The translations under genes were made by a program, and so were the position numbers. The notes beneath the pieces were generated by a model. That model did no database searches and had not been told where the DNA came from. It worked only from the letters and a program-made list of their open reading frames with translations. A DNA stretch of 64,000 nucleotides. Origin: Leptasterias polaris (Eukaryota > Echinodermata > Asteroidea > Forcipulatida > Asteriidae). Below, one piece after another: positions 1-10,595 of the stretch. Every line of letters begins with the position of its first letter. The stretch's first letter is position 1. Location: assembly GCA_037783415.1 (NCBI GenBank), contig JAZGTN010000059.1, positions 4,030,001-4,094,000 on the forward strand. Reading direction: 5' to 3'.

Positions 1-624
1 CTCCCTGGCCCAATCGATTGCATTCATATTGTGAACGTTATCCCGAGTGTACAAGCACGCCTTGGCCTTCTGGGCTAGTAGCTGCGCGCATCCAGCGTAG
101 CCATTCCTTGCGGCAACCATGAGGGGCGTCATCCCCTCTGCGTTCATCTTATCCACATCCAATCCAAGACGTCGAAAAGACTTGGAGAGGATCTCAATGC
201 CATCTGTATTATCATTCATGGCACAGTACATCAGCGGCGTGTTGCCGTTTTTATCCTGCAGGTTGGGGTCCACGTTGTTCTTGACCAGCTTCTTGATGAC
301 GTTGTTGCACTTGTGCTCGCACGCGTAGCTCAGCGCCGTCCTGCCGACGTTGTCAGCGAGGTTGACGTCGGCTTGGTACTTGAGGAGGAGATCCACGGCC
401 TTGGCACGGACCCCGGACTCCTCGATTCTCACGGCCCGGATCAGCGGCGTCTTCCCGTGGTTGTCGCGGGAGTTGACCACGGTGTGGCTGTCAACGGCGT
501 CCAGGATGAACTTAGCAAGGTGGATCTTCCCCTTGACCACCGCATCGTGGATCGCCACACCGCCGGAGACCTGGCCGAGGCTGCTCCGACGATAACGGTC
601 CCGTACGGACGGCATGTGGAGCAT
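1..624 (-). CDS. Ankyrin-repeat protein, N-terminal part (runs off the left edge)
   Basis: The minus strand is open for 208 codons from the ATG at 624-622 to the window edge, with no stop. An in-frame TAG lies 15 bases upstream of the ATG (639-637), so the start is well supported, although that TAG could also be the end of a splice acceptor. The translation shows about five ankyrin-type repeats, recognisable from phrases such as GKTPLIRAV, GRTALSYACEHK, NGNTPLMYCAMND and GMTPLMVAARNGYAGCAQLL. Ankyrin repeats are protein-binding scaffolds, so the partner cannot be guessed. The layout, with short repeats starting almost at the N terminus, recalls the ANKRD34 group, but that is only an impression. 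GC content and codon use are clearly higher than in the flanking DNA. The C-terminal part is outside the window. Confidence 0.85.
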   Translation of the reverse strand, partial: MLHMPSVRDRYRRSSLGQVSGGVAIHDAVVKGKIHLAKFILDAVDSHTVVNSRDNHGKTPLIRAVRIEESGVRAKAVDLLLKYQADVNLADNVGRTALSYACEHKCNNVIKKLVKNNVDPNLQDKNGNTPLMYCAMNDNTDGIEILSKSFRRLGLDVDKMNAEGMTPLMVAARNGYAGCAQLLAQKAKACLYTRDNVHNMNAIDWARE

Positions 625-639
625 TGTATTCCAATTCTA

Positions 640-2925
640 GGAGAGACCCTTGCAATTGAAAATATATTGTGATATTTCTCCTTGATTTCTACATAATCCA
701 GAACTAAGTTCCCATGATTTGTGCTTAAATAATGTGGAACAAAAACGCACGTCAGATCACGGTACTCCAGAAAACTGCTGCGTTTCAATGGAACAATGTA
801 CAGCAGCGATTGAAAGTGTTTTCTACCCGCGGTCGATGACCAAAATGTTTTCCGGGTTTTGCAATATCATATAAAACAACCCACGTTAAACTTGCCCGAA
901 TCAAAAGTAACATCTGCGTTCATGACATGTGGGTGAGCCGAATGCAATCACTCCAGACGGAATTCGATTTCGAACTTTGATACGGCTGAAAAATATTCCA
1001 CAGTTGCTATGCAGTTTTCACAGACTCAATAGTCGTTGCACTAAACGTCGGGAAAATTGTGTTCAAAAAAATGTTCGCCAATGATTTATGAAGCCGGTAG
1101 CGTTATAGTATTACACGGTCCTCACAAAATGGACGTTGATTATGGAGACCGTAGTAACCACGAATGATGCATTGATGACGACCCCGTCATCTCGAAGGAC
1201 TTCCAAGGAGACGGATTAAAGCCGCTCCCTCAGATTTGTTTTTACCGATGTCTTAGAATTGTTTCTGGCGGATTGCGACTATTTTACTATTATAATCACA
1301 TGCAAGAGGCAAAGTGTGCTGGGTGCGATTTGATACAGCATTCCATACACTCGACGTTTACTCGTGAAGTGTTTCCTCTCCTGAGGCGTGCCTAACGGTT
1401 TGCATTTAGAGGAGTTCCAATCCATTGGTGAAGTTTCACATGACCGTAATCTCCCTCCATCCTGACCAATGTGAAAGATGATAATAAAGCGTTCACTCCT
1501 TTCCTCAACGCACTCACTCCCGTGCCTCCAACGTATAGTGTGCTCTTACTGCATATTCAATTGAATGTTTAACAATCATTGCATATTATTCAATCAGCTG
1601 CGGTATTGGGTCCCGCTAATAGCAATTACCAACAACGATGAAGTCGACTCACTCGTGCACAGTTCCGGTAAACAAGGAATCTATTAAAATAGATGTTTCG
1701 ATTGTTGATGGATGCTGTGCATTAGTTCTTCAATCCCACAGCTGCGGACGACAGCCCGCACGTCCTATACAGAATCCCCACAATTAAAATCACGACGTTA
1801 GAGAAAGCTTTTCCCTTGTGAGAGCATTTTTTTAAACAGTCGGTACGGGGAGCTGTCGGTTTGGGAAAGCAGCGGCGATGACCTCCGCACGACTGGCTGA
1901 AATGTTGGTGACACCTTGCCGGGAGTTATGAGCCTTTCACTCCCCCGGAGCGGAGTTGGCTACCCGACCCGAGCAAGTAAATCCGTTCGGAAGTAAACAT
2001 CGTTGGTACTCGTCTCCACTCAAGCGCCTGTATTTTCCTCTCTGCTGTAAAGCCACGGCGTTATTTTCCAGTGAGGGGAGACTACGCTTCCTTGCGTAAA
2101 AACACAACCACCCGTTACGAGATACTAATTAGTATTCCTTGCATTCTCGTTATGTGGAACGCGAAGAGGCCCGAATGGCGGACTCCTACACTTGAAGGCA
2201 CTAGAAAACGTGTTGGATTACTCCATATACTTCATCTTTTCTCAGTCCATCCACCTCGTACTAATTACCATATGAAATAACGCATATACACCACTCTTGA
2301 AATACAGCACACATTGTTCCTAGTATGTTCTTAATTATAAGACGAACGTCAAAACAAGATGGAGGAAAACAGAAAAGTTTATAGAGCTTGACCCAAATAT
2401 TGACGTCAGTCCGGGAGGCGACTCAGCGGGCATACCAAATCTGCTCAGCGTAATCAATAAGTCTATATAAACTGAAACCTCAGTTTCGCAGTCAATGTGT
2501 ACAGTCGAACTCCGCGCTGTATGCAAAGAAATTCAACTCATCGATTTCGTAGATAACTGTGCCACAGTGATCCCCACCAACGAATGTGGTGCTGTAGCTA
2601 GGGGGACAGCATGCTCCATCTAACCCGTCTGTTCATATCCAATTCACACTGCTGTTTATCGCACTTTTATGTTAGCATCCGGTAAATGACTTGATTGCTA
2701 ATGATAAATCTTGTTGCTCGAAAGAACTGTAATGGAATTCTGGGCGGGTGGAAATTGTATGATGGATGCCACTCCATTTCGCATTCATTGTGAAGTAGAT
2801 CTTAAAAATAAATCGCCAGTCATCGATCTCTGAATGTTATTCATCAAAGTTATAAGTCAACCATGTTGGCGTGCTATGCTTCTGACATCCACCTCCACAC
2901 TTCATTAATTTATGTACAATAATTA
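640..2925. other. Upstream region of the ankyrin gene, no gene found
   Basis: No exon-like ORF with splice signals was recognised on either strand. A moderately GC-richer patch at about 1840-2060 could be promoter or 5' untranslated sequence of the ankyrin gene, but no motif proves it. Confidence 0.4.
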
Positions 2926-2931
2926 TAAAAA

Positions 2932-3180
2932 CCGGGTCAGAATTGACCCGGATTCCGGGTACCGGTGTCTGACCCATTTATGGGTCAAACTGACCCGAAA
3001 CTGTATCAAACTGACCCCAAACTTTGTCAAACTGACCCGAAACTTTGTCAAACTGACGCAGAAGCCGATTTCAAATACCATTTTGAACCCCTTTCCGGTT
3101 CAAATTGATCCTAAATGGGTCAGGGACCCGGAATCCGCGTCAATTTTGAACCGGGGTTTTGAGAGTTTAGGTGGAACTTA
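2932..3180. mobile_element. GGGTCA-rich MITE-like element, copy 1
   Basis: A stretch of about 250 bp is dominated by the hexamer GGGTCA and its complement TGACCC, arranged as short direct and inverted units. The same structure recurs at 6897, 9278, 14111, 17400, 23831 and 31154. Better-preserved copies begin with ACTCTAAAA and end with TTTGTAGAGT, so the family has short terminal inverted repeats and is probably a non-autonomous DNA transposon. The right end here is degenerate. Confidence 0.65.
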
Positions 3181-3989
3181 AACTTCCGACTTCTGTTTCT
3201 CAAACAGTTTCGTGAGGAATGAATCTTTACCTTTCTATCTTTAAATATTTAATTGGATCTAGTGTTATTACTGCATAATTCAAATAAAGAATGTTAAATT
3301 AAGTGTTTACTCTTTCACCTTTGAGTGATAAGCACAGAGTACTCATGCTATGTTTTGAAGCCTTTTACAGCCAATGTACCTTTGTTAAAGGAAGTTTAGT
3401 TTATGATGACAGGACTCGAACGAGTCACAAAAGTAAACCGGTCCAAAAGACACAAAGGCGTCACTTCGTCATTCAAATATCTTTAGGAAAAAAAACCTGT
3501 TTGCATCTTTGTCAACACCATTATCTGGAGTCTTTGGAGTGTGCCTTAAACCACGCCAGAAGAGGGCGCTCTTTAGGACTAAATTGACAGTAACGTCTCA
3601 TTTCAAACCATAACACAACACTTCTTTGGCTTTCATTATTTCAGGTGTACACAATATTAATCAGAGTGAAAATACTTTTAATGTTCACAGATTTAAACAC
3701 AACTTTCATTGTACAAACATGGTGAAAACTTCCGTTAATTTATAGTTTGAGCTGAAATGATGTAGCTAAAAAACAAAATGAGTAAAACATTAATTCTGGT
3801 CTCGCAATTCTGGTCCCAAGATTCGATGTTTTAAAATAGTGAACACAAACAAAGTTTTGCTTCACTACTTTCAAATGACTCCGAGTGACAGATTGAAAAC
3901 TTTCACATGTTTGTTCTTTCATGTATAATAGGTTGGTTCACATAAAGTGTGGCTACTGGTCTTTGACAATGTTATACACGTGCTACAGG

Positions 3990-4400
3990 TATTTAAAGGA
4001 TAAAAACACAATTGTCTTTAGTCTGAATGCTTACTGATAAAGGAGTTTATACTAGAACATTTTTTTCTGTGAAATATTACCCTCTGATGTGTAGTCATTA
4101 TTCGAGAAAACTGTATCTGAAACCCCCACCCAAAAAAAAATACAAAAAAAACAACCGCTGATTTCGGTTGTTACAACCAAAATTAAGGACAATTATTGTT
4201 TACATGCTGCAAATTGTGAATGGTTTTTCACTATTAATTTCTCCTGACACACACAACGGATATTAAGTCAAAATTTTCACAGGTTTGTTATTTCGTGTAC
4301 ATTATGGTTGATCAAACAAAACACTGTCTGCGACTCAACTCTACCAATCCTGTATAACGGTTTTAAAGTATATTTTAAAGGCAAAAGTGAAGGACGGAAT
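3990..4400. repeat. Dispersed repeat, family shared with 26175-26560
   Basis: This segment aligns by eye with 26175-26560 through shared blocks such as CTGTGAAATATT, GCTGATTTCG, CCAAAATTAAGGA and AAATTTTCACAGGTTTGT. A weaker relative lies at 3880-3970. No coding potential was seen. The element type is unknown. Confidence 0.55.
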
Positions 4401-4424
4401 CTGACAAAATTGATTAAAAGGGAA

Positions 4425-4520
4425 TGTTATTGGCCCAATGACCAGGGCACTAATGTAAAGCGCATTGAGACGTTATTGTGAAATGCGCTATATAAGAACT
4501 AGTTATTATTATTATTATCC
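4425..4520 (+). mobile_element. SINE 3' end, truncated
   Basis: The block reading GGCCCAATGACCAGGGCACT, then AAGCGCATTGAGACG, then TATATAAGAACTAG and an ATT repeat is the same tail as the complete SINE at 59940-60292, here on the plus strand and lacking the tRNA-like head. A 5'-truncated retroposed copy is the simplest reading. Confidence 0.7.
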
Positions 4521-5635
4521 CGCTCAGCTAGTTGTGTTAGTTTGAAGTTTTAAAAACCAAAATATTGTGATTACTGCTCCCTAGAACATAGAGTCAAGTT
4601 TGTCTCGTTTACAGCGGTGAAGGCAAGACGCATCTCAAGTCGAATTCCATTTTGATTTAAGCGTCGATGAAAATCAATCCCAATCAAAAGGTTTTCCTTT
4701 TTATTTCAATGGTCGGTGAAAAACTCAAGAGTTTTGTCTGGACTTTCTAAACTGACTGTGCTATTCCTGGAGAAATACTAACAGCAAGCATCCGTACATA
4801 AACACACACAGTCAGTGCCTATCCGGGAAATAACATCGGATTGCACAATGCCATTCTTTGATTCCCACACAGACAGAAATATCCTCCGCATTCTCCAAGC
4901 TAAGAATGGTTCAATGCCATGCAGCAGCATCTCGAGGTCAGCAACTCACAAAAGACAATCAATTTTACTCAGAATTATAAGTCTAGCTTCAGCGGTTCCC
5001 CCTCCTCTCTTCTCAATTTGACGCTGTAATTCGTCGCGTGTTTGACAATAATTCCGTCTTGAGAGATTTTCTTCTTCGTCAACATAAAGAAGGAACGTCT
5101 TAAACTATGCAAACTAAAGGCCATTTCACATGAGGCAATTTATAGGCAACCAGCTCCCGGCAATCTCCAATAGAAAATTCACTCGCATAGTTTTCTCATT
5201 ATTCTCTTGGGGGTAGTGAGTTACAGCTATAAGATTGTCTCTTGTGCTGCCGAAGGGTCCCTCATTATAGTGCATATGTTGCCTCCAAGTTGCCTGAAAA
5301 ACATCGCCATGTGTGACATAGCATAATTATATTGAAAAAAGGGAAAAATATTTGTGTGTTGTGTAATGCATGTAAAACAAACTATATAGTTACACTTATC
5401 GCTACAGCAAGAGAAGGAGTTTCTGACAGTGGCTGCTGCATGCGCCACTGCACCCTGTAAACCCTTATAAGGTACTACGTAGCCAGCGAGTCATGTCTTA
5501 CACACAAACACGAACAAAACACATGCAGTATAGTACTATGGAGTATTGTAATAACTTTTCTCTGTTCCTGGAATATTTGTCTAGACTAGACTTTTCTAAC
5601 AGGCGACGTAATCAAATCTTAAACTTCAGAGCCCA
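4521..5635. other. No gene found
   Basis: No exon-like segment or clear repeat was recognised in this stretch. Short ORFs here lack composition or splice support. Confidence 0.3.
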
Positions 5636-5815
5636 ATTTCACGGAGCTGTTTAAGCACAAAAAGATGCTAAGCACAACAAATTATGCTTAACAGATTGGT
5701 TACCAGCAAAACTACCATGTCACATGCAGTGGTCACATGTACCATTTGTGACTGGTATCTTGCTCATTTTTGCTCAGCATGAAGTTGTTAAGCAATTTTT
5801 TCTGATAAAAGATCT
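5636..5815. repeat. Dispersed repeat with CCAATTTCAnnGAGCTG ends
   Basis: Begins with a CCCAATTTCACGGAGCTG-type sequence followed by TTAAGCA and a GACTGGTA core. The family recurs at 8637 (interrupted), 22196 and 22401. Ends in better copies are inverted versions of each other, so it may be a small DNA transposon. Confidence 0.5.
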
Positions 5816-6896
5816 ACAGTGTTTTTCGGCAGTCATTAAAAAGGGTCACATAGCCTAAAACCACGACATGTCCGAATTGGCAACTACATCTTGTGGCTAC
5901 GGTTTTGGATCTCTACGTCGACCTGCGTCGACGTATAAACTGCCCTTAGTAACACACTTAGCAACAGAAAACAGCCGAAGTCACAACCACAATTCTGACT
6001 GAGACCTTAGCGTGCGGAGTTCTATATGAATCAAGCGACTTCGGCTACGGCTGGAGAATACGGCTTATCGGCTTTATAGCCAAATGCAGCGTTTACCGAG
6101 GTCATTAAAATGCAGACACGCCCTTATTAGCCACAGCAATTTCCGCTAGAGCGACTGACGCTTGTTCACATCAACTCATTACAAAAAAATCACTTGCCAA
6201 CCACGATGAGCGTCGTTCATGCCCTAATGTGATGCCTCCGTCTCTCAGCCTGTACAGGAGTAAACAGTAGGTGGCGCCCTGCTTACATAAATTCCACACA
6301 CCCCGAAAACCGAGTAGCATCACCTGCAACCGAATTACATACAGGAGACAAACAACTATCATTCCCACTTGTGGATGAATCAAGTTGAAAGTGGAACCGG
6401 TAATAGTACCACCGCTTAGGGATTGGGTTATCCGTGGGTGGTGGAACTTTGATCGGGTCATGAATACAACAAACAAACAAAAATAATTGTGATGTGTTGT
6501 GCGAGGGAAATAAAAATCAACGGTACATGTATCTGTTTTCTTGACCGAGTCCGTAATTTCACTACTTTCATTTATTGATGAAGTTCTTGAATTTGAAGAT
6601 TAAAACAAATTTAGTTCTAAAAAACCACTTGTGTTTTTATCTCTTCACAAACCGAATTTTTTTCTCGAAATAAGTGGGGCTTTACGCCCATCAACACGGC
6701 AGCGCCTCCTGCACTCCTACCTAAACCGTCCCAGCACAAATATTTGGCTGACAAATCTTAAATCAATACAACCTAGAACCAGCACATTACGATTTTCGTC
6801 ATCAGATGTATAGTTTATCCGTCGACATAAATGATCAGGGGGTCAACACTGCTCGGTCCACGCATGGCCGAGGCATTGAACGGCTGAAAACCTCCA
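5816..6896. other. No gene found
   Basis: Mixed non-coding sequence. Short words are repeated (GTCGAC cluster near 5917-5935), but no feature can be supported. Confidence 0.3.
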
Positions 6897-7097
6897 TGTC
6901 AGAATTGACCCAGATACAGGTCACTTTTGGGCCTGACCCTTTTCTGGGTCAATATGACCCGGAATCTGTGTCAAATTGACCCAGAAAAAAATTCTCAAAA
7001 ATTTTAACCACTTTCCGGATCAGCCTGACCCAGAATTTGGTCAGGGCCCCTGGCACATGGATTCGGTGTCATTTCTGAGCCGGTGTCAAGTTTTAGG
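6897..7097. mobile_element. GGGTCA-rich MITE-like element, copy 2
   Basis: Same organisation as the copy at 2932: GTCAGAATTGACCC near the left, TCTGGGTCAATATGACCCGG in the middle, then CCACTTTCCGGATCAGCCTG. It aligns best with the copy at 23831-24066. Confidence 0.65.
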
Positions 7098-7809
7098 GCG
7101 TACATGGGGGTCCATATACATTTCATCGAGACGGGTAGGCTACTGTGAAAACACAGATTTAACCCTCAGAGAAAGGGTAGGCCTACAGTTCTCTCTGGTT
7201 TTGTTTGTGCATGTATACAGGCACATCCATTTCATTACACTCTATTCCACAAACCCCTTAAACTATGTTTACGAAATCCATACCTACCTCATGTACATCC
7301 ACTGATCAAATTTACGAGCCGCAAATGCGTTTACCTTCATTGTGTTGGGAAGAAACGTTTGTGCCGCCTTTATTTATCACGCACAATTTAAGATGAACGT
7401 ACCAGTTTGAATTAAAGAAAAGAAAGAACTATTGTTGTTAGGCCATGCTGGACATTGCCCGCTGGATGCAGATGCCTGGGGACCGGGGTGTATACTTGTG
7501 ATAGGGATTTACCTGACCATAGATCTAAACTAACAGCTGAGCCAAAAGAGTTTGGGGCGTGGTACCCCTTCCAAGATTGTGTCTCCAATTAGAGCAAACA
7601 AGTGTGTTAAAGCATAGAGAAAGTAAAGCACATTATTTTGTGGGACCTTCTTCTACCCCTATACCGAGCATTTGTATCATTCACATAATGATTCGCTGCC
7701 GTACACCGACGTCATTTCCTCCCGAGGCCAAACTCTCTTCCTTACTGGTTCACACCACTTCCATAAAAACGCAGTCGGTGAAATAAACGCAATAGGTTGT
7801 AATATTAGG
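7098..7809. other. No gene found
   Basis: Non-coding by eye. Around 7696-7750 a block containing ACGTCATTTCCTCCCGAGG resembles 37160-37210, so a weak dispersed repeat may be present. Confidence 0.3.
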
Positions 7810-7943
7810 CCCTTTTCGAAACCACTGTTTGGGCTTGGGCTTAGGCTCTCTCAGTTATTTAGAAAGCGTGCACTTTCCTCACAGGGCTTCAATCGGACGG
7901 ACGGAGCCATAGCCAAAGCCCAACTCGTGGTTTCGAAAATGCC
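7810..7943. mobile_element. Short foldback element
   Basis: The left end reads TTTTCGAAACCACTGTTTGG and the right end is its imperfect reverse complement (CCAACTCGTGGTTTCGAAAA), giving arms of about 35 bases in 134 bp. No target duplication was obvious. Confidence 0.5.
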
Positions 7944-8636
7944 ATTGCAGTTAAAGTCATCAGTGCAGTTTTTGTATACCATGCCCAATATGTGGCGGAG
8001 GGTGTCCTCCAAAAAATGTTCACATACTTTTAATACACTCTTTTACTATTGACCGAAGTACCCCGCCACTAAAATTCTCTAAAAAATTCATGAGATTCCC
8101 AGAACACAAAGACGACACAATAGGGGTGTGGGGTACACCATGTCATATCGAGCACCAAAATGAGTTGGGTTCACGAAGGAGAAAAGGGCAGACTACAATA
8201 TGTTGATGTCAAGTTCAGTTGTACATTGCTTATAATATTTGGCCATACATGCATGCCCAGCTGCCCATCTGTTCGCATTTTGTTACGAACTACATGTCTC
8301 TGGCTGGTATATAATTTCATACCCGAAAAGGTATGGATTTACTCGACTCAAGCATACACCGAGATTGAATCCATTGGAAACCTTATCTGTGCTCGAACCT
8401 ACAAATTTAATTTCGTTTTCAAGTTTGACTACCACAGAATAACAATAGTTCTGGCGACTGTGTTCGTGACGTTGGAGACTTACGGTCGCCATGCCGAAAG
8501 TGGCTCGGCGTTGCTTTGAAGTCGTGGTATGAAGGAGGCGGGAAACAGACGTGTCTTTTTGGTTGAAAATGGATACCGTGCTCCAGGACAACATTTCTAA
8601 AGCATTTCTAAATCATACGGATGCACGGTAAAAAGC

Positions 8637-9195
8637 TGGGCCCAATTTCATAGAGCTGCTTAAGAAGAAATCGTTGCTCAACAATTTTCTACTAAGCAAA
8701 CATAAACAGGGTACCAGTCATAGATGGTATACATGTAACATGGTGTTTTGCTGGTAATCTTATTGTAGTAAGCTTAAAGGGACACGTTGCCTTGGATCGG
8801 GCGAGTTGGTCTATGAAAAGCGTTTGTAACCGTTTGTTATAAAATGCATATGGTTAGAAAGATGTTTTTAAAAGTAGAATACAATGATCCACACGAGTAT
8901 GCCTCGAAATTGCGTGGTTTTCCTTTTAGTTTGTGAACTAACACGGTCCGCCATTTCATTTTGTGGAGTCAAAATTGACTACAAAATGGCGTGCCGTGTT
9001 AGTTCACGATGTAAAAGGAAAACCACGCAATTTTGAGGCATATTTGTGTGGATCATTATATTCTACTTTTAAAACATCATTCTAACCATATGCATTTTAT
9101 AACAAACGGTTTCAAACGCTTGTCATAGACCAACTCGCCCGATCCAAGGCAACGTGTCCCTTTAAGTCAGTTTTAAGCATAAGCTGCTCTGGGCC
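8637..9195. repeat. Dispersed repeat interrupted by a foldback element
   Basis: The left part, GCCCAATTTCATAGAGCTGC, and the right part, ending AAGCTGCTCTGGGCC, are the two ends of the family also seen at 5636 and 22196. The 384-bp foldback at 8778-9161 sits between them at a TTAA. Confidence 0.55.
8778..9161. mobile_element. TTAA-flanked foldback element, copy 1
   Basis: A near-perfect inverted repeat. The element starts AGGGACACGTTGCCTTGG and ends with the reverse complement, with arms of roughly 170 bases around a short centre. TTAA flanks both sides (8774-8777 and 9162-9165), as expected for a TTAA-targeting transposase (piggyBac or Kolobok type). The AGGG terminus fits Kolobok better, but that is from memory. 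It has no coding capacity, so it would be mobilised in trans. A second copy is at 20140-20511. Confidence 0.85.
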
Positions 9196-9277
9196 ACGAT
9201 GAGCACAAAAGGTTCTTTCACAAATTTAAAACTCGACTGTATTTTGTGTTATTTATTTTAACGTGGGAAAGCTGAAC

Positions 9278-9390
9278 ACTCTACCCTTTGGGTCAAAACT
9301 GACCCAGATTCTGCAAGACCAACTTTCAGGTCAGAATGACCCATAATTAGTTCCAAACTGATCCTGAAAATGTTTTTTTTTTTTTAGTGT
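9278..9390. mobile_element. GGGTCA-rich MITE-like element, degenerate copy 3
   Basis: Starts ACTCTACCCTTTGGGTCAAA, matching the left end of the better copies, and keeps several GGGTCA/TGACCC units before dissolving into a T-rich tract. Confidence 0.5.
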
Positions 9391-10595
9391 TTTTTTTATA
9401 TAAGATTTTACTAGGAGTCAAACAATATCTCATTCTCCCCGCTCCCCGCCCCCCCCCCCCCCCCCCATGGAATGTCTCGAGCCAACTTTGTGTAATTGCT
9501 ACTTGGCTAAATAGTAATGGCTAACGTAATACGACACTGGTTCCCTCCAGGCCACCCTACAGTTGATATTGCTGCCTATTAAACACTAACACAGTTACAT
9601 TACATAACATTACATTTATTGTCAAATGTTTCACACAAAACATCCAGGTTGAAAGACAACTATTTACTATTATTTACCAATATATTCACTTGCGTAAAAA
9701 TCCTGAATTTGTATCAGCAACCTCATAATTAGCTTTTCCAATAAAATATACTAAAAACATTCACAGACTACTCACTTGATCTGAGTTTACTCTATCACCG
9801 CATTAAGTCAGTCGCGTAACAAAAAGGGGGGGTCAGGGGCTCAGAACTCTTGGTCCCCCCCCCCGGCCCCAAATGAGATCGAAAAAAATACACAAATAAA
9901 CGGTTGGCCAAATTAAAAAGCCCCAACAATTATGTCTTTGCCCCAAAATATGAATTCTATTTACGCCAGATCTTCAATGCCGTTTATAAACTTTTAATGG
10001 GGCCTGGTGAATTTGTTTACAGTCTCATCAATAGCGACGGCATATTTTTGTAATCGGTAAACACGTTTATAAGTTAGTTAGGCCTATTCGTTCCCGCCAA
10101 AAAAAAGGGTCAGCTCCCTCAAGTTCTTTCCAGACAGGCTCAATTGATATGGTCTATTACCATCTCGGCTGCATTTTGCCATGTTTCTTGCTACTTGAAA
10201 CTCAATGTCCATTCAAAAAACAACTTGGCCAAAGGGACTTTTCTCTACCCAGTGGTTCAGTGTAAATAATCGACACGAGTAAAGTCAATGACGATTTAAA
10301 AAATACATATATATAAACATGTACTTGTAAACTATTCCTAATACCTCTGAAAAGATAAATAGCTTTGAAAATTTCAAAATCCACTTATACACATTCTCAC
10401 GGCGTACAGCAAGCTACAGATCCTTATAATTTGAGATATGGTGGGCACAATATATGACACTATAGATTTGGTTTTGTTTGTCTGTGTAACACCCAAACTA
10501 AACAATGTATTCCTATAAATTGTTCACCATAACCCCCAAAAAGGTAAATGGGAATCAGCGTTATTCTAAAAGTTATGTTCTCGCACGGTTAATAA
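9391..10595. other. No gene found; C-tract and hAT-like terminus
   Basis: Contains a long C run at about 9447-9468 and, near 9811-9865, a GTCGCGTAAC sequence followed by G and C runs that resembles the ends of the hAT-like element at 18342. No exon was recognised. Confidence 0.3.

Noticed and set aside
1200..1260. Possible exon near GACTTCCAAGGAGACGGATT
   Set aside because: No splice sites or conserved reading frame could be supported on either strand.
2932..3180. CRISPR-like or satellite array of GGGTCA words
   Set aside because: Units are irregular, partly inverted, lack uniform spacers and recur as a dispersed element with terminal repeats in a eukaryotic genome.
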